Source: UBA9160 sp035489755 (GTDB lineage Bacteria > Myxococcota_A > UBA9160). Taken from it: DNA of 64,000 nt. A program made the position numbers and the translations under genes. Where the stretch lies: the NCBI GenBank assembly GCA_035489755.1, contig DATGZK010000018.1, forward strand, positions 93,426 through 157,425, in the 5' to 3' direction. The notes under the pieces are model-generated. The model had not been told where the DNA came from and ran no database searches. It saw only the letters and a list, made by a program, of their open reading frames with translations. Below, piece by piece: positions 9,466-18,283 of the stretch (position 1 is its first letter; the number at the start of each line of letters is the position of its first letter).

Positions 9466-10724
9466 TCCACCAGGATCGCGAGCGCTCCGTCGAGGATCTC
9501 CCGCTCGATCGAGAGCGGGGGCGTAATCGACAGGACCCGGCCGTCGTCACCGGAGGACAACACGATGACACCCCGCTGCAGCGCCCCCGCGCACGCGCGG
9601 GTCGCACGCTCGGCCGAGTCACACTCGATGCCCAGCAGAAGACCACGGCCTCGCACGTCGCGCACACCCGCGCTGTGCGCCGCACGCAAGCGGCCGAGAG
9701 CGTACTCGCCGAGCTCCGCGGCGCGCTCGACCAGCTTTTCCTCTTCGAGGACCGCGAGCGTCGCGAGGGCCGCGGCCGCACCGGGGGGATGCCCGAGGAA
9801 GGTTTGGGTGTGCAGCGCTTCGCCCTGCGAGGGCGGCCAGGCGTCCATCAGGCGGGCGCGACCGATGCAGGCCGCGACCGGCATGCCGGAGGCCAAGGCC
9901 TTCCCCACACACAAGAGGTCGGGGACGACACCCTCATGGTCGCACGCGAAGAGCCTCCCTGTTCGACCGAATCCGGTGTAGACCTCGTCCGCGATCAGCA
10001 ACCAGCCCTCGCGGTCGCACAGTGCGCGCAGGTGGCTCAAGAAGCCCGCGGGGGGGACGCGCTCCCCGCCCCGGCCCTGGATCGGCTCGACAATGACCGC
10101 TCCGACCGGCGCCTTCGCCTCACGCGCGGCGCGCATCGCGTCCTCTGCGTCGCCAAACCGTGCGAAGATCGCTCGGCCGGTCAGTGCGGCTGCGAAGGGC
10201 TGCCGAAAAAAGGCACGCGAGGTGACTTCGAGAGCCCCGAAGGTAAGGCCGTGATAGGCACCCTCGAACGCCACGACCCCCGGGCGTCCCGTCGCCAGGA
10301 GCGCAGTCTTGAGCGCGATCTCCACGGCGTCCGAGCCCGAAGAGCCAAGCACACTGCGTGCGGGAACGCCGCCGGGAAAGCGGGCAGCGAGCGCCTCGAG
10401 GAGCTCGACCTTCGTCACGGCGGGATGCACGTCGCCCATCGCATGGGGAAGCGCAGCGACCTGGCGAGCGACCGCCTCCACCACGCGGGGATGCGCGTGT
10501 CCCACGCCGGCGACGCCAAACCCGGCGCCAAGATCGACGAATCGATTGCCGTCGGCGTCCCACACGTTCGACGCGAGGGCGCGCTCCCAGAAGATGGGGG
10601 GTAGGGGCTCCTGGCAGGTGACATTGCGCGACTCGACGGCGGCTAGGCGCATGGCGAGAGCGCGCGAGCGTGGACCAGGGACCGTGGTGACGAGCGCCGG
10701 GGGAAGGGTCCGAAAGCCTGACAC
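9453..10724 (-). CDS. Class III PLP aminotransferase
   Basis: Fold type I, class III (omega) aminotransferase of 423 residues. VWDADGNRFVDLGAGFGVAG is the family N-terminal block, LLIADEVYTGFGRTG holds the cofactor-binding aspartate (residue 246), and DLLCVGKALASGMP the PLP lysine (residue 275). Members act on ornithine, GABA, diamines or omega-amino compounds, generally at a terminal aldehyde or ketone. As first gene of a three-gene operon with LuxE- and LuxC-like enzymes, it could aminate the aldehyde they make. GTG is the start; the CDF gene diverges from it across only 44 bp. Confidence 0.88.
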   Translation of the reverse strand: MSGFRTLPPALVTTVPGPRSRALAMRLAAVESRNVTCQEPLPPIFWERALASNVWDADGNRFVDLGAGFGVAGVGHAHPRVVEAVARQVAALPHAMGDVHPAVTKVELLEALAARFPGGVPARSVLGSSGSDAVEIALKTALLATGRPGVVAFEGAYHGLTFGALEVTSRAFFRQPFAAALTGRAIFARFGDAEDAMRAAREAKAPVGAVIVEPIQGRGGERVPPAGFLSHLRALCDREGWLLIADEVYTGFGRTGRLFACDHEGVVPDLLCVGKALASGMPVAACIGRARLMDAWPPSQGEALHTQTFLGHPPGAAAALATLAVLEEEKLVERAAELGEYALGRLRAAHSAGVRDVRGRGLLLGIECDSAERATRACAGALQRGVIVLSSGDDGRVLSITPPLSIEREILDGALAILVECLR

Positions 10725-10768
10725 CCGGCAATGGTAGCGTCGGCGCGTAGCGCTGTAGACTTGCTCGG

Positions 10769-11836
10769 GTGAGCCCCTCGGGCACTACGGTCTCCTTGAG
10801 CAAGGAGGAGATTCGCGCACGCAGACGGGCGGGCCGCGTCTCGCTCGTGGTCGGCAGTGCGATTCTTGTGGGCAAGTTCGCTGCCTACCTCTTGACGGGC
10901 TCAACCGCGGTCCTTTCCGACGCACTCGAATCCATCGTGAATGTCGTCGCGGCCGCGCTCCTTCTGTACAGCCTCGCCGTTGCGGCGCGCCCGGCGGACC
11001 ACAGCCATCCCTACGGACACGGAAAGGTCGAGTTCTTCTCCGCGGGCGTCGAGGGCACGCTGATCGCCGTGGCGGCAACGCTGGTCCTGATTGAGGCAGG
11101 GCGCTCGCTCTGGTTCGGGCCGAGCCTTCGCCGCGTCGACCTGGGCTTGTTCCTGTTCACTGGGCTCACCGCCCTGAACGGTGGACTTGGCGTATACCTG
11201 CTGCGGATCGGGCGGCGCACGCAGTCCCTCGCACTCCAGGCCGATGGGCACCACGTGTTGGCCGACGTCGCCACAAGCCTCGGTATCGTGGCGGGTCTGC
11301 TTGCGGTACGGCTCACAGGCTGGACCCTGCTGGATCCGCTGGTTGCGATCGCGGTCGCGCTCAACATCCTGCGAACGGGCTGGACCTTGTTGCGGGCCGC
11401 AGTCGGGGGTCTCATGGACGAGGCCGACGACGAGCTGCTCCGCAGCATGGCGCAGGCGCTCGATGAAAAGCGCGCGCCTTGGTTGATCGACGTGCACAGT
11501 CTGCGTGCGTGGCGCTCCGGTGCCTTTCAGCACGTCGACCTGCACGTGACGGTGCCGCGCTACTACGATGCAGAGCGACTCCACCGCATCGACGGAGAGG
11601 TCACAGACCAGCTCTTGGCGGGGGCAGGGCGGTCCGGGGATGTGATCGTGCATTTCGATCCCTGCCGCCCGAGGGAGTGCGTGGGCTGTGTGATCGCCGA
11701 CTGTCCGGTGCGCTCGGCAGCGTTCCTTCGGCGGGAGAAGCTTACGCTCGAGCGCGCCACCCGCGAGGACGAGGTTGTCGAGAGCGAAGCGCGAGAGGCG
11801 CTCGACGCCGCTCTGTCTGCCAGAGGCCCCGGTTGA
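10769..11836 (+). CDS. Cation diffusion facilitator (CDF) efflux transporter
   Basis: Inner-membrane divalent metal/proton antiporter of the CDF family, 355 residues. Transmembrane helices begin near residue 22. LSDALESIVN and DGHHVLADVATS provide the paired S/D and H/D metal-site residues of helices 2 and 5, and HPYGHGKVEF is the conserved loop. A cytoplasmic domain follows, ending in a cysteine-rich stretch (DPCRPRECVGCVIADCPVR) that may bind metal, then a charged tail. GTG start. The stop overlaps the next gene as TTGA, so the two are probably co-translated. The metal is unknown. Confidence 0.9.
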   Translation: MSPSGTTVSLSKEEIRARRRAGRVSLVVGSAILVGKFAAYLLTGSTAVLSDALESIVNVVAAALLLYSLAVAARPADHSHPYGHGKVEFFSAGVEGTLIAVAATLVLIEAGRSLWFGPSLRRVDLGLFLFTGLTALNGGLGVYLLRIGRRTQSLALQADGHHVLADVATSLGIVAGLLAVRLTGWTLLDPLVAIAVALNILRTGWTLLRAAVGGLMDEADDELLRSMAQALDEKRAPWLIDVHSLRAWRSGAFQHVDLHVTVPRYYDAERLHRIDGEVTDQLLAGAGRSGDVIVHFDPCRPRECVGCVIADCPVRSAAFLRREKLTLERATREDEVVESEAREALDAALSARGPG

Positions 11837-12753
11837 CACAGGATGATGACCTGCGCGGGGACCGCTTCGCGGTCCAACGAGCGCGGCCGCGCGGCTTCGA
11901 ACTGGCCTTCGCGCACGAGGGCAGGGGTGGCTTGCCTCTCCTGCTCGTCCACGGTTGGCCGGAGACCAAGCGCATCTTTTGGCGGAACATCGGGCCGCTC
12001 TCGAAGGCGGCCTTTGAGGTGATCGCGCCGGATTTGCGTGGCTTCGGGGATTCCGAACTCGCCCCCGACGGCTTGTGCGACATTGCCGCCCACAGCCGCG
12101 ACCTCCATGCCCTTGTGCACGACCATCTCGGCCACTCGCGTGTCATCGCCGTGGGCGGAGATCTGGGTGGCCCCGTCATCCAAGATCTTGCGCTCCGCTT
12201 TCCGGGTTTCGTCGAGCGCATCGTCCTGTTCAACTCACCGCTCCCCTACCTCAAAGAAAAGATGCATGGCCTGCGAACGAGGCCGCCGGCAGAATCGCTC
12301 GACTATTTTCTGCGCCAGGGCACCGACGCAGACGGGCTCGCGGCCGAGCTCGACAGCCCCGAACGGCGCCGGCGCTACATCGCGACTTTCTACACCTCGC
12401 GCTACTGGGCGCACCCCGGCGCATTCTCTCCGGCCGCCGTCGATTTCATGACGGAGCCTTTTGCGGACGGCAGGAAGTTGCGCGCGAGTTTCGGGGGATA
12501 CGAAGCAGCCTTCCGGTCCGAGCGGCGCAGCGAGCCGCCGCTCTTGGCCGAGAATCCGACGCCGACGCTGATTCTCTTCGGCCCCTCGGACCACGTGATC
12601 TATCCCGACTTTGATCGCATGGCCGCCGCGGTCTTTCCAGACCGGGTCGGGCCGTTTTTGGTGCGCGATGCGGGGCACTTTCTGCAGTGGGAGGCGGCGG
12701 AAATCCTGAACGGCGCGATCCGCGCCTTCTGCCGCGACCTGCTTCGCACTTGA
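11833..12753 (+). CDS. Alpha/beta hydrolase, epoxide hydrolase type
   Basis: The 306-residue protein has the oxyanion motif HGWPET (HGxP of epoxide hydrolases), DLRGFGDS, and the nucleophile elbow GGDLGGP, where aspartate takes the place of the esterase serine. A cap region with two tyrosine clusters (YIATFYTSRYW) and the catalytic histidine in DAGHFLQWE complete the epoxide hydrolase or haloalkane dehalogenase pattern. The start is probably TTG at 11833, inside the CDF stop (TTGA), with AGAGG upstream; no ATG or GTG gives the full N-terminus. The substrate is unknown. Confidence 0.85.
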   Translation: MTQDDDLRGDRFAVQRARPRGFELAFAHEGRGGLPLLLVHGWPETKRIFWRNIGPLSKAAFEVIAPDLRGFGDSELAPDGLCDIAAHSRDLHALVHDHLGHSRVIAVGGDLGGPVIQDLALRFPGFVERIVLFNSPLPYLKEKMHGLRTRPPAESLDYFLRQGTDADGLAAELDSPERRRRYIATFYTSRYWAHPGAFSPAAVDFMTEPFADGRKLRASFGGYEAAFRSERRSEPPLLAENPTPTLILFGPSDHVIYPDFDRMAAAVFPDRVGPFLVRDAGHFLQWEAAEILNGAIRAFCRDLLRT

Positions 12754-14507
12754 GCGAGACGCGGCCGCGACATCTTGCCCTCACCCTCGCCCTGGTGCTG
12801 GGCGTCGTGGGCTACGTCCAAACCGTAAACGGTGCGGCCGCTCCATTTGAGACGATCACCTTCGGCCTCGACGACGCGGGGATCGCGCGGGCCTTCGGTT
12901 GGATGTCTCTTTCTGCCGTCGGGACGCTCGTCCTCACGCAGCTCGTGGACCGCTTTGGTCGGCGGCGGCTTTTGCTCTGGTGCGTGGTCGGTCTCGCTGC
13001 AACTTCTCTCGTGAGCGCCATCCCGCAAGGGCTCTTCCTCTATGTGGTGACGCAGATTCTTGTTCAGGCCCTGGCGGGGGCCGCCCTCGCGGCGGCGACG
13101 GTGGTGATTGCCGAGGAAATGCCGCTCGAGCAGCGGGCGTCGGGACAGGGATGGGCGGGGGTCGCAGGAACCTTCGGCAGCGGTATTGCGCTCGGTTTCA
13201 CTGCGCTCGCGACCCCGCGGCTTGGCTCGTGGCGTTGGGCGTGGCTTCCCGCGGTCCTCGGGATCGGGATTCTCCCCCTCGCACGGCGCGCCCTCCCAGA
13301 GACCGCGCGATGGCGTGACGCCTCAGCGCGCGGCGAAACAGCCACCGTGCGCATGCGAGACGTATTCGAGTCGCGCTACCGCGAGCGCGCGGCGGGAATC
13401 CTCGCGTTTGTGCTGCTTGGCAACGCTGCGGCCATCGCGACCGGCTCTTGGCAGTTCTACCACGTCGTGCATGCCCTCGGTCTCTCGCCGGATTGGGCAT
13501 TCCTGATGATGGCCGGTGGCGGCACGCTCGGTCTGGTCGGATTTCATGCCGGCAGTCGCTTGTCTGACCGAATCGGCCGCCGCCGCACGCTCGCCTGGGG
13601 CGCCGTACTCTCGACCGTCGCCTTCGTGGCCTACTACTGGGTGCCCCCACCCGCGCCTGGCTCGCAGCTCTTCGCACTTCTGACCCTCGCGGGGCTCTTT
13701 GCCGTCGGCTCGGCCGCCGGGAGCGCGAGTATGGTGGCGCTCCGCGCAGCGGGAACGGAGCTCTTCCCGACGCGGCTTCGCAGCACGATCAACGGATGGG
13801 GCGCCGTGATGGCTGCGGTCTCCGGGGTGGCCGTCCACTTCGCGACTGCGGCGCTGGCGCAGCGCTTGGGAGGACTCGTTCCCGCGATTACCCTGCTGGC
13901 GTTCCTCATGCTCCCCGCCGTGGCGGCGTTCCTGTGGTTTGTGCCTGAGACGAGCGGACTCGAGCTCGAGGCCGCGGCACTCGAGGCGGTGGTGTGGGAA
14001 GCCTACGTCGCCCTCGGTTCGAATCTCGGCGATCGCGAAGCGTCGCTTCTCTTTGCGGCCTCGGCGCTCCGCGAAACGCCTGGAATCCAGCTCGCCGGGG
14101 TGTCCTCGCTTTGGGAAACTGAACCCGTCGGCCCGGGGCCTCAGGGACCGTATCTCAACGCGGTCCTAAAGCTGCGCACCACCCAACCGCCGCGCGGCCT
14201 GCTGGAGCGGCTCCTCGCGATCGAGCGCGAAGCGGGTCGCGTGCGCACGGACGAGCGCAACACGCCGCGGGTGCTTGACCTCGATCTCCTGTTCCATGGC
14301 GATCAGCGGCTCCAGGAACCCGATCTCGTGGTGCCGCATCCCCGGCTGCATGAACGCCCCTTCGTTCTCGAGCCGCTCTGTGAGCTTGCGGCCGATCTGG
14401 TTCATCCGCAGTGCGGCGAAACGGTTGCAGAGCTCGCCGCGCGACGCCGCGACCCGGAGCGGGTACGCCGAATCGAAGGAGGAGAGCGATGGCGATCGTT
14501 GCTGTGA
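12750..14507 (+). CDS. MFS transporter fused to HPPK (FolK)
   Basis: One open frame of about 585 codons encodes two unrelated proteins. Residues 1 to about 415 form a 12-helix major facilitator with the motif-A repeats DRFGRRRLLL and DRIGRRRTLAWG. From 14004 the frame reads YVALGSNLGDREASL, ETEPVGPGPQGPYLNAV, RVLDLDLLFHGD and VPHPRLHERPFVLEPL, the full set of 2-amino-4-hydroxy-6-hydroxymethyldihydropteridine pyrophosphokinase motifs. No stop separates them. Internal GTGs at 13989 and 13992, with GAGG upstream, could also give a free 171-residue FolK. The start at TTG 12750 overlaps the hydrolase stop (TTGA); a longer in-frame start at 12687 is possible. Confidence 0.85.
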   Translation: MSETRPRHLALTLALVLGVVGYVQTVNGAAAPFETITFGLDDAGIARAFGWMSLSAVGTLVLTQLVDRFGRRRLLLWCVVGLAATSLVSAIPQGLFLYVVTQILVQALAGAALAAATVVIAEEMPLEQRASGQGWAGVAGTFGSGIALGFTALATPRLGSWRWAWLPAVLGIGILPLARRALPETARWRDASARGETATVRMRDVFESRYRERAAGILAFVLLGNAAAIATGSWQFYHVVHALGLSPDWAFLMMAGGGTLGLVGFHAGSRLSDRIGRRRTLAWGAVLSTVAFVAYYWVPPPAPGSQLFALLTLAGLFAVGSAAGSASMVALRAAGTELFPTRLRSTINGWGAVMAAVSGVAVHFATAALAQRLGGLVPAITLLAFLMLPAVAAFLWFVPETSGLELEAAALEAVVWEAYVALGSNLGDREASLLFAASALRETPGIQLAGVSSLWETEPVGPGPQGPYLNAVLKLRTTQPPRGLLERLLAIEREAGRVRTDERNTPRVLDLDLLFHGDQRLQEPDLVVPHPRLHERPFVLEPLCELAADLVHPQCGETVAELAARRRDPERVRRIEGGERWRSLL

Positions 14508-14800
14508 GCATCTCGCCCGTGGGCGAGGGACCGAGCGTTGCGCGCTTTGTGGCTGCTGCGCTGGGCCCCGTGCGAGCGCAGTCGCGCATCCGTTGGCGCT
14601 TGGATCCCATGTTCACCACGCTCGAGGGCGATCTTGGAGAGATCTTCGGACTCGTCCAGCGCATGAATGAGGCTGTGTTTGCAGCCGGTGCCCGCCGCGT
14701 CTCGCTCGTGCTCAAGGTGGATGACCGGCGCGACCGGAGTGCAGCGATGGAAGACAAAGTGCGCGCTGTGGAAGAGGAGCTTGCGAAGCCCCCCGGCTAG
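14489..14800 (+). CDS. MTH1187-type thiamine-binding protein (DUF77)
   Basis: Small ferredoxin-like-fold protein of 103 residues beginning MAIVAVSISPVGEGPSVA, the family hallmark, with MFTTLEGDLGEIFGLV and SLVLKVDDRRD further on. Members bind thiamine or related molecules and form tetramers; their physiological role is poorly known. AAGGAGGAG precedes the ATG at 14489. The start lies inside the end of the MFS-FolK gene (19 bp overlap), so it belongs to that operon. Confidence 0.88.
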   Translation: MAIVAVSISPVGEGPSVARFVAAALGPVRAQSRIRWRLDPMFTTLEGDLGEIFGLVQRMNEAVFAAGARRVSLVLKVDDRRDRSAAMEDKVRAVEEELAKPPG

Positions 14801-15552
14801 GCCGTGCCCAAAGCCTCGCCCCGGAACGCGGGAAGGAAGAGGCGCAGTGTCAGCGTGTTGCCCGTGCGGACCGACTCGACCTCTGCGCCTTGTTCGCTCG
14901 CGAGGTGGTGGAGTGCCAGCGCCGCAAGGGCCGCCGCGCGGCCCTGGGCCGTGGGGCGAGAGCCCGTCGCGGACTCAGGCGCGAGATCGGGTGAGCGCAG
15001 CTCAACGCTTACCCCGTGCCGACCCCCCTCTGGGTCGTCGATCGCGCACAGCCGCAGCTCAGCCGGGGCCGGAGAGCAGGCGGCTGCTCGGTGGACCATC
15101 AGAATCACCAAGAGCTCGATCGCCGAGGCGCGCCCCCTGACGAGGAGCAGCTCCTCCGAGGTTTCCACCCGGAGCATCAGGCGGCTCGAGAGTGTCGCCG
15201 CCAAAAGACCCGAGAGATCGCGCACGATTCTTCCAAGATCCGGTGCTTCGGCGGTTGCGGCGGCGGGAGGGGATCGGCGAGAGAGGAGTGCGCGCGTAAG
15301 GCGTGCGCACCGATCGATCTCTGCCCGGATCAGTTGGCAGGCCTCTTCAAGCTCAGGGTCGCCCTTGCGCTTGCTCTCAAGGAAGGAAGCCTCGCCGAGG
15401 ACCGTCGTAAAGGCATTGTTGAGCGCATGGACAGCCCCAAGGGCGAGACGCTCCAATGCGACGAGTTCCGCGAGTTCCGTGGGAGAAAGCTCGGCGAGGG
15501 TCGGCGTGGTCTGCACCGCGATCGTTCGTGTCCGCGTCTGCGAAGAGTTCAC
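14797..15552 (-). CDS. Histidine-kinase-like protein with degenerate ATPase domain
   Basis: About 251 residues. GAVHALNNAFTTVLGEASFLES resembles the phospho-acceptor helix of HisKA-type kinases (H followed by N). It is followed by a second helix (IRAEIDRCARLTRALLSRR) and an ATPase-like region. I cannot find convincing G1/G2 ATP-lid glycines, so catalytic activity is doubtful; it may act as a phosphotransfer or histidine phosphotransferase-like protein. There are no membrane segments or sensor domains. The start is uncertain: GTG 15552 lacks a close ribosome-binding site. It lies downstream of the PPOX-like gene and converges on the DUF77 gene with a 4-bp overlap. Confidence 0.6.
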   Translation of the reverse strand: MNSSQTRTRTIAVQTTPTLAELSPTELAELVALERLALGAVHALNNAFTTVLGEASFLESKRKGDPELEEACQLIRAEIDRCARLTRALLSRRSPPAAATAEAPDLGRIVRDLSGLLAATLSSRLMLRVETSEELLLVRGRASAIELLVILMVHRAAACSPAPAELRLCAIDDPEGGRHGVSVELRSPDLAPESATGSRPTAQGRAAALAALALHHLASEQGAEVESVRTGNTLTLRLFLPAFRGEALGTA

Positions 15553-15584
15553 GCAATCGCTATCGGCCGGCCAGCGCGCCCTCC

Positions 15585-15977
15585 TTAACTCGGGGGCGGC
15601 CGCCACACCCGCGGCGGGCGGCCCTTTGTAAGATCTTGGAGCGACCACAGCTCGACGCGCCAGGGCGAAAGCCTCAAAAGGCCGTAACTCGGGTCGTCCG
15701 GCGCTCCAAAGAACTGGGCAAGATCGTAGCCAAGAGGTGGCGGAGTCGAATGGAAGAGTTGCCAGATTCGCTGTTTTTCCTGCGTTCGCTCCTCCCATTC
15801 CGCGCCGCAGTCGACATACACCTGCTCATGCTGCGGGTCCCAGTAGCTGAGCGAGACGTATGGAATGTCCTCGATGTGCTTTGCCTTAAAGGACCTGCGC
15901 CCGGTCGCGATCCAGCCCGTGGAACCCTCCCAAATTGGATGGAGGATGCGAGAGCGAGGACGACCGAGCGCGTCCAC
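15585..15977 (-). CDS. PPOX-fold flavin/pyridoxamine oxidase-like protein, possibly 5'-truncated
   Basis: About 130 residues with ALGRPRSRILHPIWEGSTGWIATGRRS, then HIEDIPYVSLSYWDPQHEQVYVDC, features of the split-barrel pyridoxamine 5'-phosphate oxidase-like family that binds FMN or F420. The first strand expected before DALGRPRSR is missing. The in-frame codons upstream read ETIRNS and then TGA, so the frame cannot extend with the present sequence. Either translation starts at the GTG at 15977 or the 5' end is damaged. Enzyme activity is unknown. Confidence 0.6.
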   Translation of the reverse strand: MDALGRPRSRILHPIWEGSTGWIATGRRSFKAKHIEDIPYVSLSYWDPQHEQVYVDCGAEWEERTQEKQRIWQLFHSTPPPLGYDLAQFFGAPDDPSYGLLRLSPWRVELWSLQDLTKGRPPRVWRPPPS

Positions 15978-16081
15978 ACTGTTGCGGATTGTCTCTCAGG
16001 GGTCCTGGCGAGTCACACGGATTTCTCGGAGCTTTCGAGTGGAAGGGCTTCCGTCAGCCCGCGGCGCTGCGAGGAGCGGCA

Positions 16082-17386
16082 ATGAGGTATTTTGGGTTCG
16101 TGCGGCGGACCTGCGCAGTCATCTTGGTCGTCACCTTGGCGCTCGTGATCGGCGTGGTCGCCTTGGCGGCCGACCCGACGAGAGTCGCCGCGCCGCCCCC
16201 GGTTTCGGTGCCCGAGCCTACGGAACTCGCGCTGCGCTGGTACCGAACGGGGGTCATCGTCTGGATCGTGGGTCTGGTATGGGGGATCGCCGTTCCCGCG
16301 GTCATCTTCGCGAGCGGCCTGTCCGCCCGCCTTGCTGCGCTGGCGCAGCACGTTTCGAGACGTTTTTTCTTCGTGACGGCCCTTTATGCGCTGCTCTACA
16401 CCACAGTGGTCTTCCTGCTCGGGCTCCCATTCGACTGGTACGCGACGTTTGTGCGGCCCCACGCCTACGGCCTTTCGGGCCAGACCGAGGCGAAGTGGAT
16501 TTCTGACGCCCTAGTGAGCTTCGTGCTGAGCGGCGGCGTCGCGGCTGCGCTCTTGTGGGTGCCCTACCTGCTTGTCTCGAAAAGCCCTCGTCGCTGGTGG
16601 CTCTGGCTTTCCTTCCTATCCATCCCCTTGCTCTGCTTTTTCATGGTCGTCGAGCCTGTGTGGGTCCAGCCCCTTTACAACCACTTTGGTCCAATGAAGG
16701 ACACATCGCTCGAAGGGCGAATTCTCACGTTGGCGCAGCGCGCGGGGATCGAAGGAGGCCGCGTCTTCCAAGTAGACAAGAGTGTCGATACGAAGATGGT
16801 GAACGCCTACGTGAACGGCCTCGGCGCGACCAAACGCATCGTGCTCTGGGACACGCTCCTCGCCAAGCTCGAGCCCGATGAGGTGCTCGCAGTGATGGCC
16901 CACGAGATGGGTCACTACGTGCTCAATCACGTACTCCTCTCGATTCCCGTCTTCTTTCTCGGAATCCTCGTGACCTTGTACGCCGTGCATCGCACCGCAC
17001 CGCCCCTCCTACGGCGTTTTGGCGCGCATGCGCACGTGACCGCCCTCCAGGAGGTCGCGTCCCTTCCCCTCGTTCTCGTTCTTGTTCAGATCTACGGATT
17101 CTTGCTGGCTCCATTCGGCTACGCGTTCTCGCGCCATCTCGAGCATGAAGCGGACCGCTTTGCCCTCGAGATCACGCGCGACAATCACGCGATGGCAACC
17201 GCATTCGCGAAGCTCCAGAGCAGCAACCTCTCCAATCCGCGCCCCGCCGCGTGGCTGGTCTGGCTGCGGTCCACGCATCCGTCCCTTGGGGACCGGATCG
17301 ACTTCGCAAACCACTACCGGCCGTGGGAGAGTGGAGCACCGCTGCGCTACGCCAAACACTTCCGCGGGGAGCAGACCGCGCGCTGA
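16082..17386 (+). CDS. M48 family membrane metalloprotease (Ste24-like)
   Basis: Integral membrane zinc protease of 434 residues. An N-terminal hydrophobic segment and several further helices precede the HEMGH motif (His274, Glu275, His278) with its preceding VLAVMA; HEADRFALEITRDN supplies the third zinc ligand. VNAYVNGLGATKRIVLWDTLL is a typical Ste24/CAAX-protease block. Bacterial members probably act in membrane protein quality control. GAGGAG lies just before the ATG at 16082. The gene stands alone, divergent from the PPOX-like gene. Confidence 0.9.
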   Translation: MRYFGFVRRTCAVILVVTLALVIGVVALAADPTRVAAPPPVSVPEPTELALRWYRTGVIVWIVGLVWGIAVPAVIFASGLSARLAALAQHVSRRFFFVTALYALLYTTVVFLLGLPFDWYATFVRPHAYGLSGQTEAKWISDALVSFVLSGGVAAALLWVPYLLVSKSPRRWWLWLSFLSIPLLCFFMVVEPVWVQPLYNHFGPMKDTSLEGRILTLAQRAGIEGGRVFQVDKSVDTKMVNAYVNGLGATKRIVLWDTLLAKLEPDEVLAVMAHEMGHYVLNHVLLSIPVFFLGILVTLYAVHRTAPPLLRRFGAHAHVTALQEVASLPLVLVLVQIYGFLLAPFGYAFSRHLEHEADRFALEITRDNHAMATAFAKLQSSNLSNPRPAAWLVWLRSTHPSLGDRIDFANHYRPWESGAPLRYAKHFRGEQTAR

Positions 17387-17490
17387 AAGCCGCCTTCCCT
17401 GCCCGGACGCCCCTCGCACGCCCACCAGCGCCCAGCGGAAGGGCCCCGTTCATAGATCGCAATTCGCGGATCCACAGTTCGCCGCGGAGC

Positions 17491-18279
17491 TCAGTGCAGC
17501 TCGTGGCCGCCGTTCACATCGAGGGATTGACCCGTCACGACTCGCGAAAGGTCGGAGGCAAAGAAGACGACTGCTCCGGCAATCTCCTCTGAGGTCGGGA
17601 TGTGGCCGAGGGCAATCTGCTTTGCGACGCTGTCATACACTACCTTCGCGTCCACCCCCTGCTGCTTGGCCTGCATCGCAAAATAGCCTTCGAGCGACGG
17701 CCCCCAGATGTAACCGGGGACCACGGAATTGACGCGAATCCCATAGGCCCCGACCTCTCGTGCAAGCGTCTTCGTCGCCGCCATGAGGGCCGCTTTCGAG
17801 GCGGCGTATCCGGCCATCGTGGGCAGTGGCTGGCGGATAATCATCGAGTTGATCATCACGATCGATCCGCTGTGCTGCGCCTTCATGACGGGCAACACGG
17901 CCTGCGTAAGCTTGATCGTCCCGAGCACGTTGACGTCGAAAGGAGTCCGCCATGTGGCTTCGACGTCGTCGTTCTCGATCGGGACATAGCTGCCGGGATG
18001 GAAGGCGTTGTTCACGAGCACGTCGATCTTCCCGAAAGCCTTGCGCGTCTCTTCCACAAGCCGAAGGCAGTCCGCCCTTTGGGTGATATCCGTCCGCACG
18101 CGGAGCACGCGACGGCCGAGGGCCTCGACTTCCTGCTCGACACTCTTGAGACTCGCTTCATTTCGGGCCGCAATCGTGAGGTCGGCCCCTTCGCGCGCGA
18201 GGGCAAGCGCCGCGTCGCGACCCAACCCAGGTCCGATGCCGGAGACAATGGCGATCTTCCCGCCGAGCAGCATCATCAC
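17491..18279 (-). CDS. SDR family oxidoreductase
   Basis: Classical short-chain dehydrogenase of 262 residues. The cofactor loop is SGIGPGLG in place of TGxxxGxG, NNAF replaces NNAG, and the catalytic pair is YAASK with upstream serine in MINSM. An acidic or basic residue after strand 2 (AARNE) suggests NADP(H). The C-terminus ends VTGQSLDVNGGHELH. It lies 4 bp downstream of another SDR on the same strand, so the two form an operon divergent from the Rieske oxygenase. The substrate may be a steroid or other alicyclic alcohol (inference). Confidence 0.87.
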   Translation of the reverse strand: MMMLLGGKIAIVSGIGPGLGRDAALALAREGADLTIAARNEASLKSVEQEVEALGRRVLRVRTDITQRADCLRLVEETRKAFGKIDVLVNNAFHPGSYVPIENDDVEATWRTPFDVNVLGTIKLTQAVLPVMKAQHSGSIVMINSMIIRQPLPTMAGYAASKAALMAATKTLAREVGAYGIRVNSVVPGYIWGPSLEGYFAMQAKQQGVDAKVVYDSVAKQIALGHIPTSEEIAGAVVFFASDLSRVVTGQSLDVNGGHELH

Positions 18280-18283
18280 TCCT

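Noticed and set aside
12687..12749. Longer N-terminus for the MFS-FolK gene
   Set aside because: The extra residues are arginine/proline-rich, lie within the hydrolase gene and have no resemblance to MFS N-termini.
14012..14028. GGTTCGAATCTC looks like a tRNA T-loop
   Set aside because: It lies in the FolK codons for LGSNLGD, and no acceptor or anticodon stem can be formed around it.
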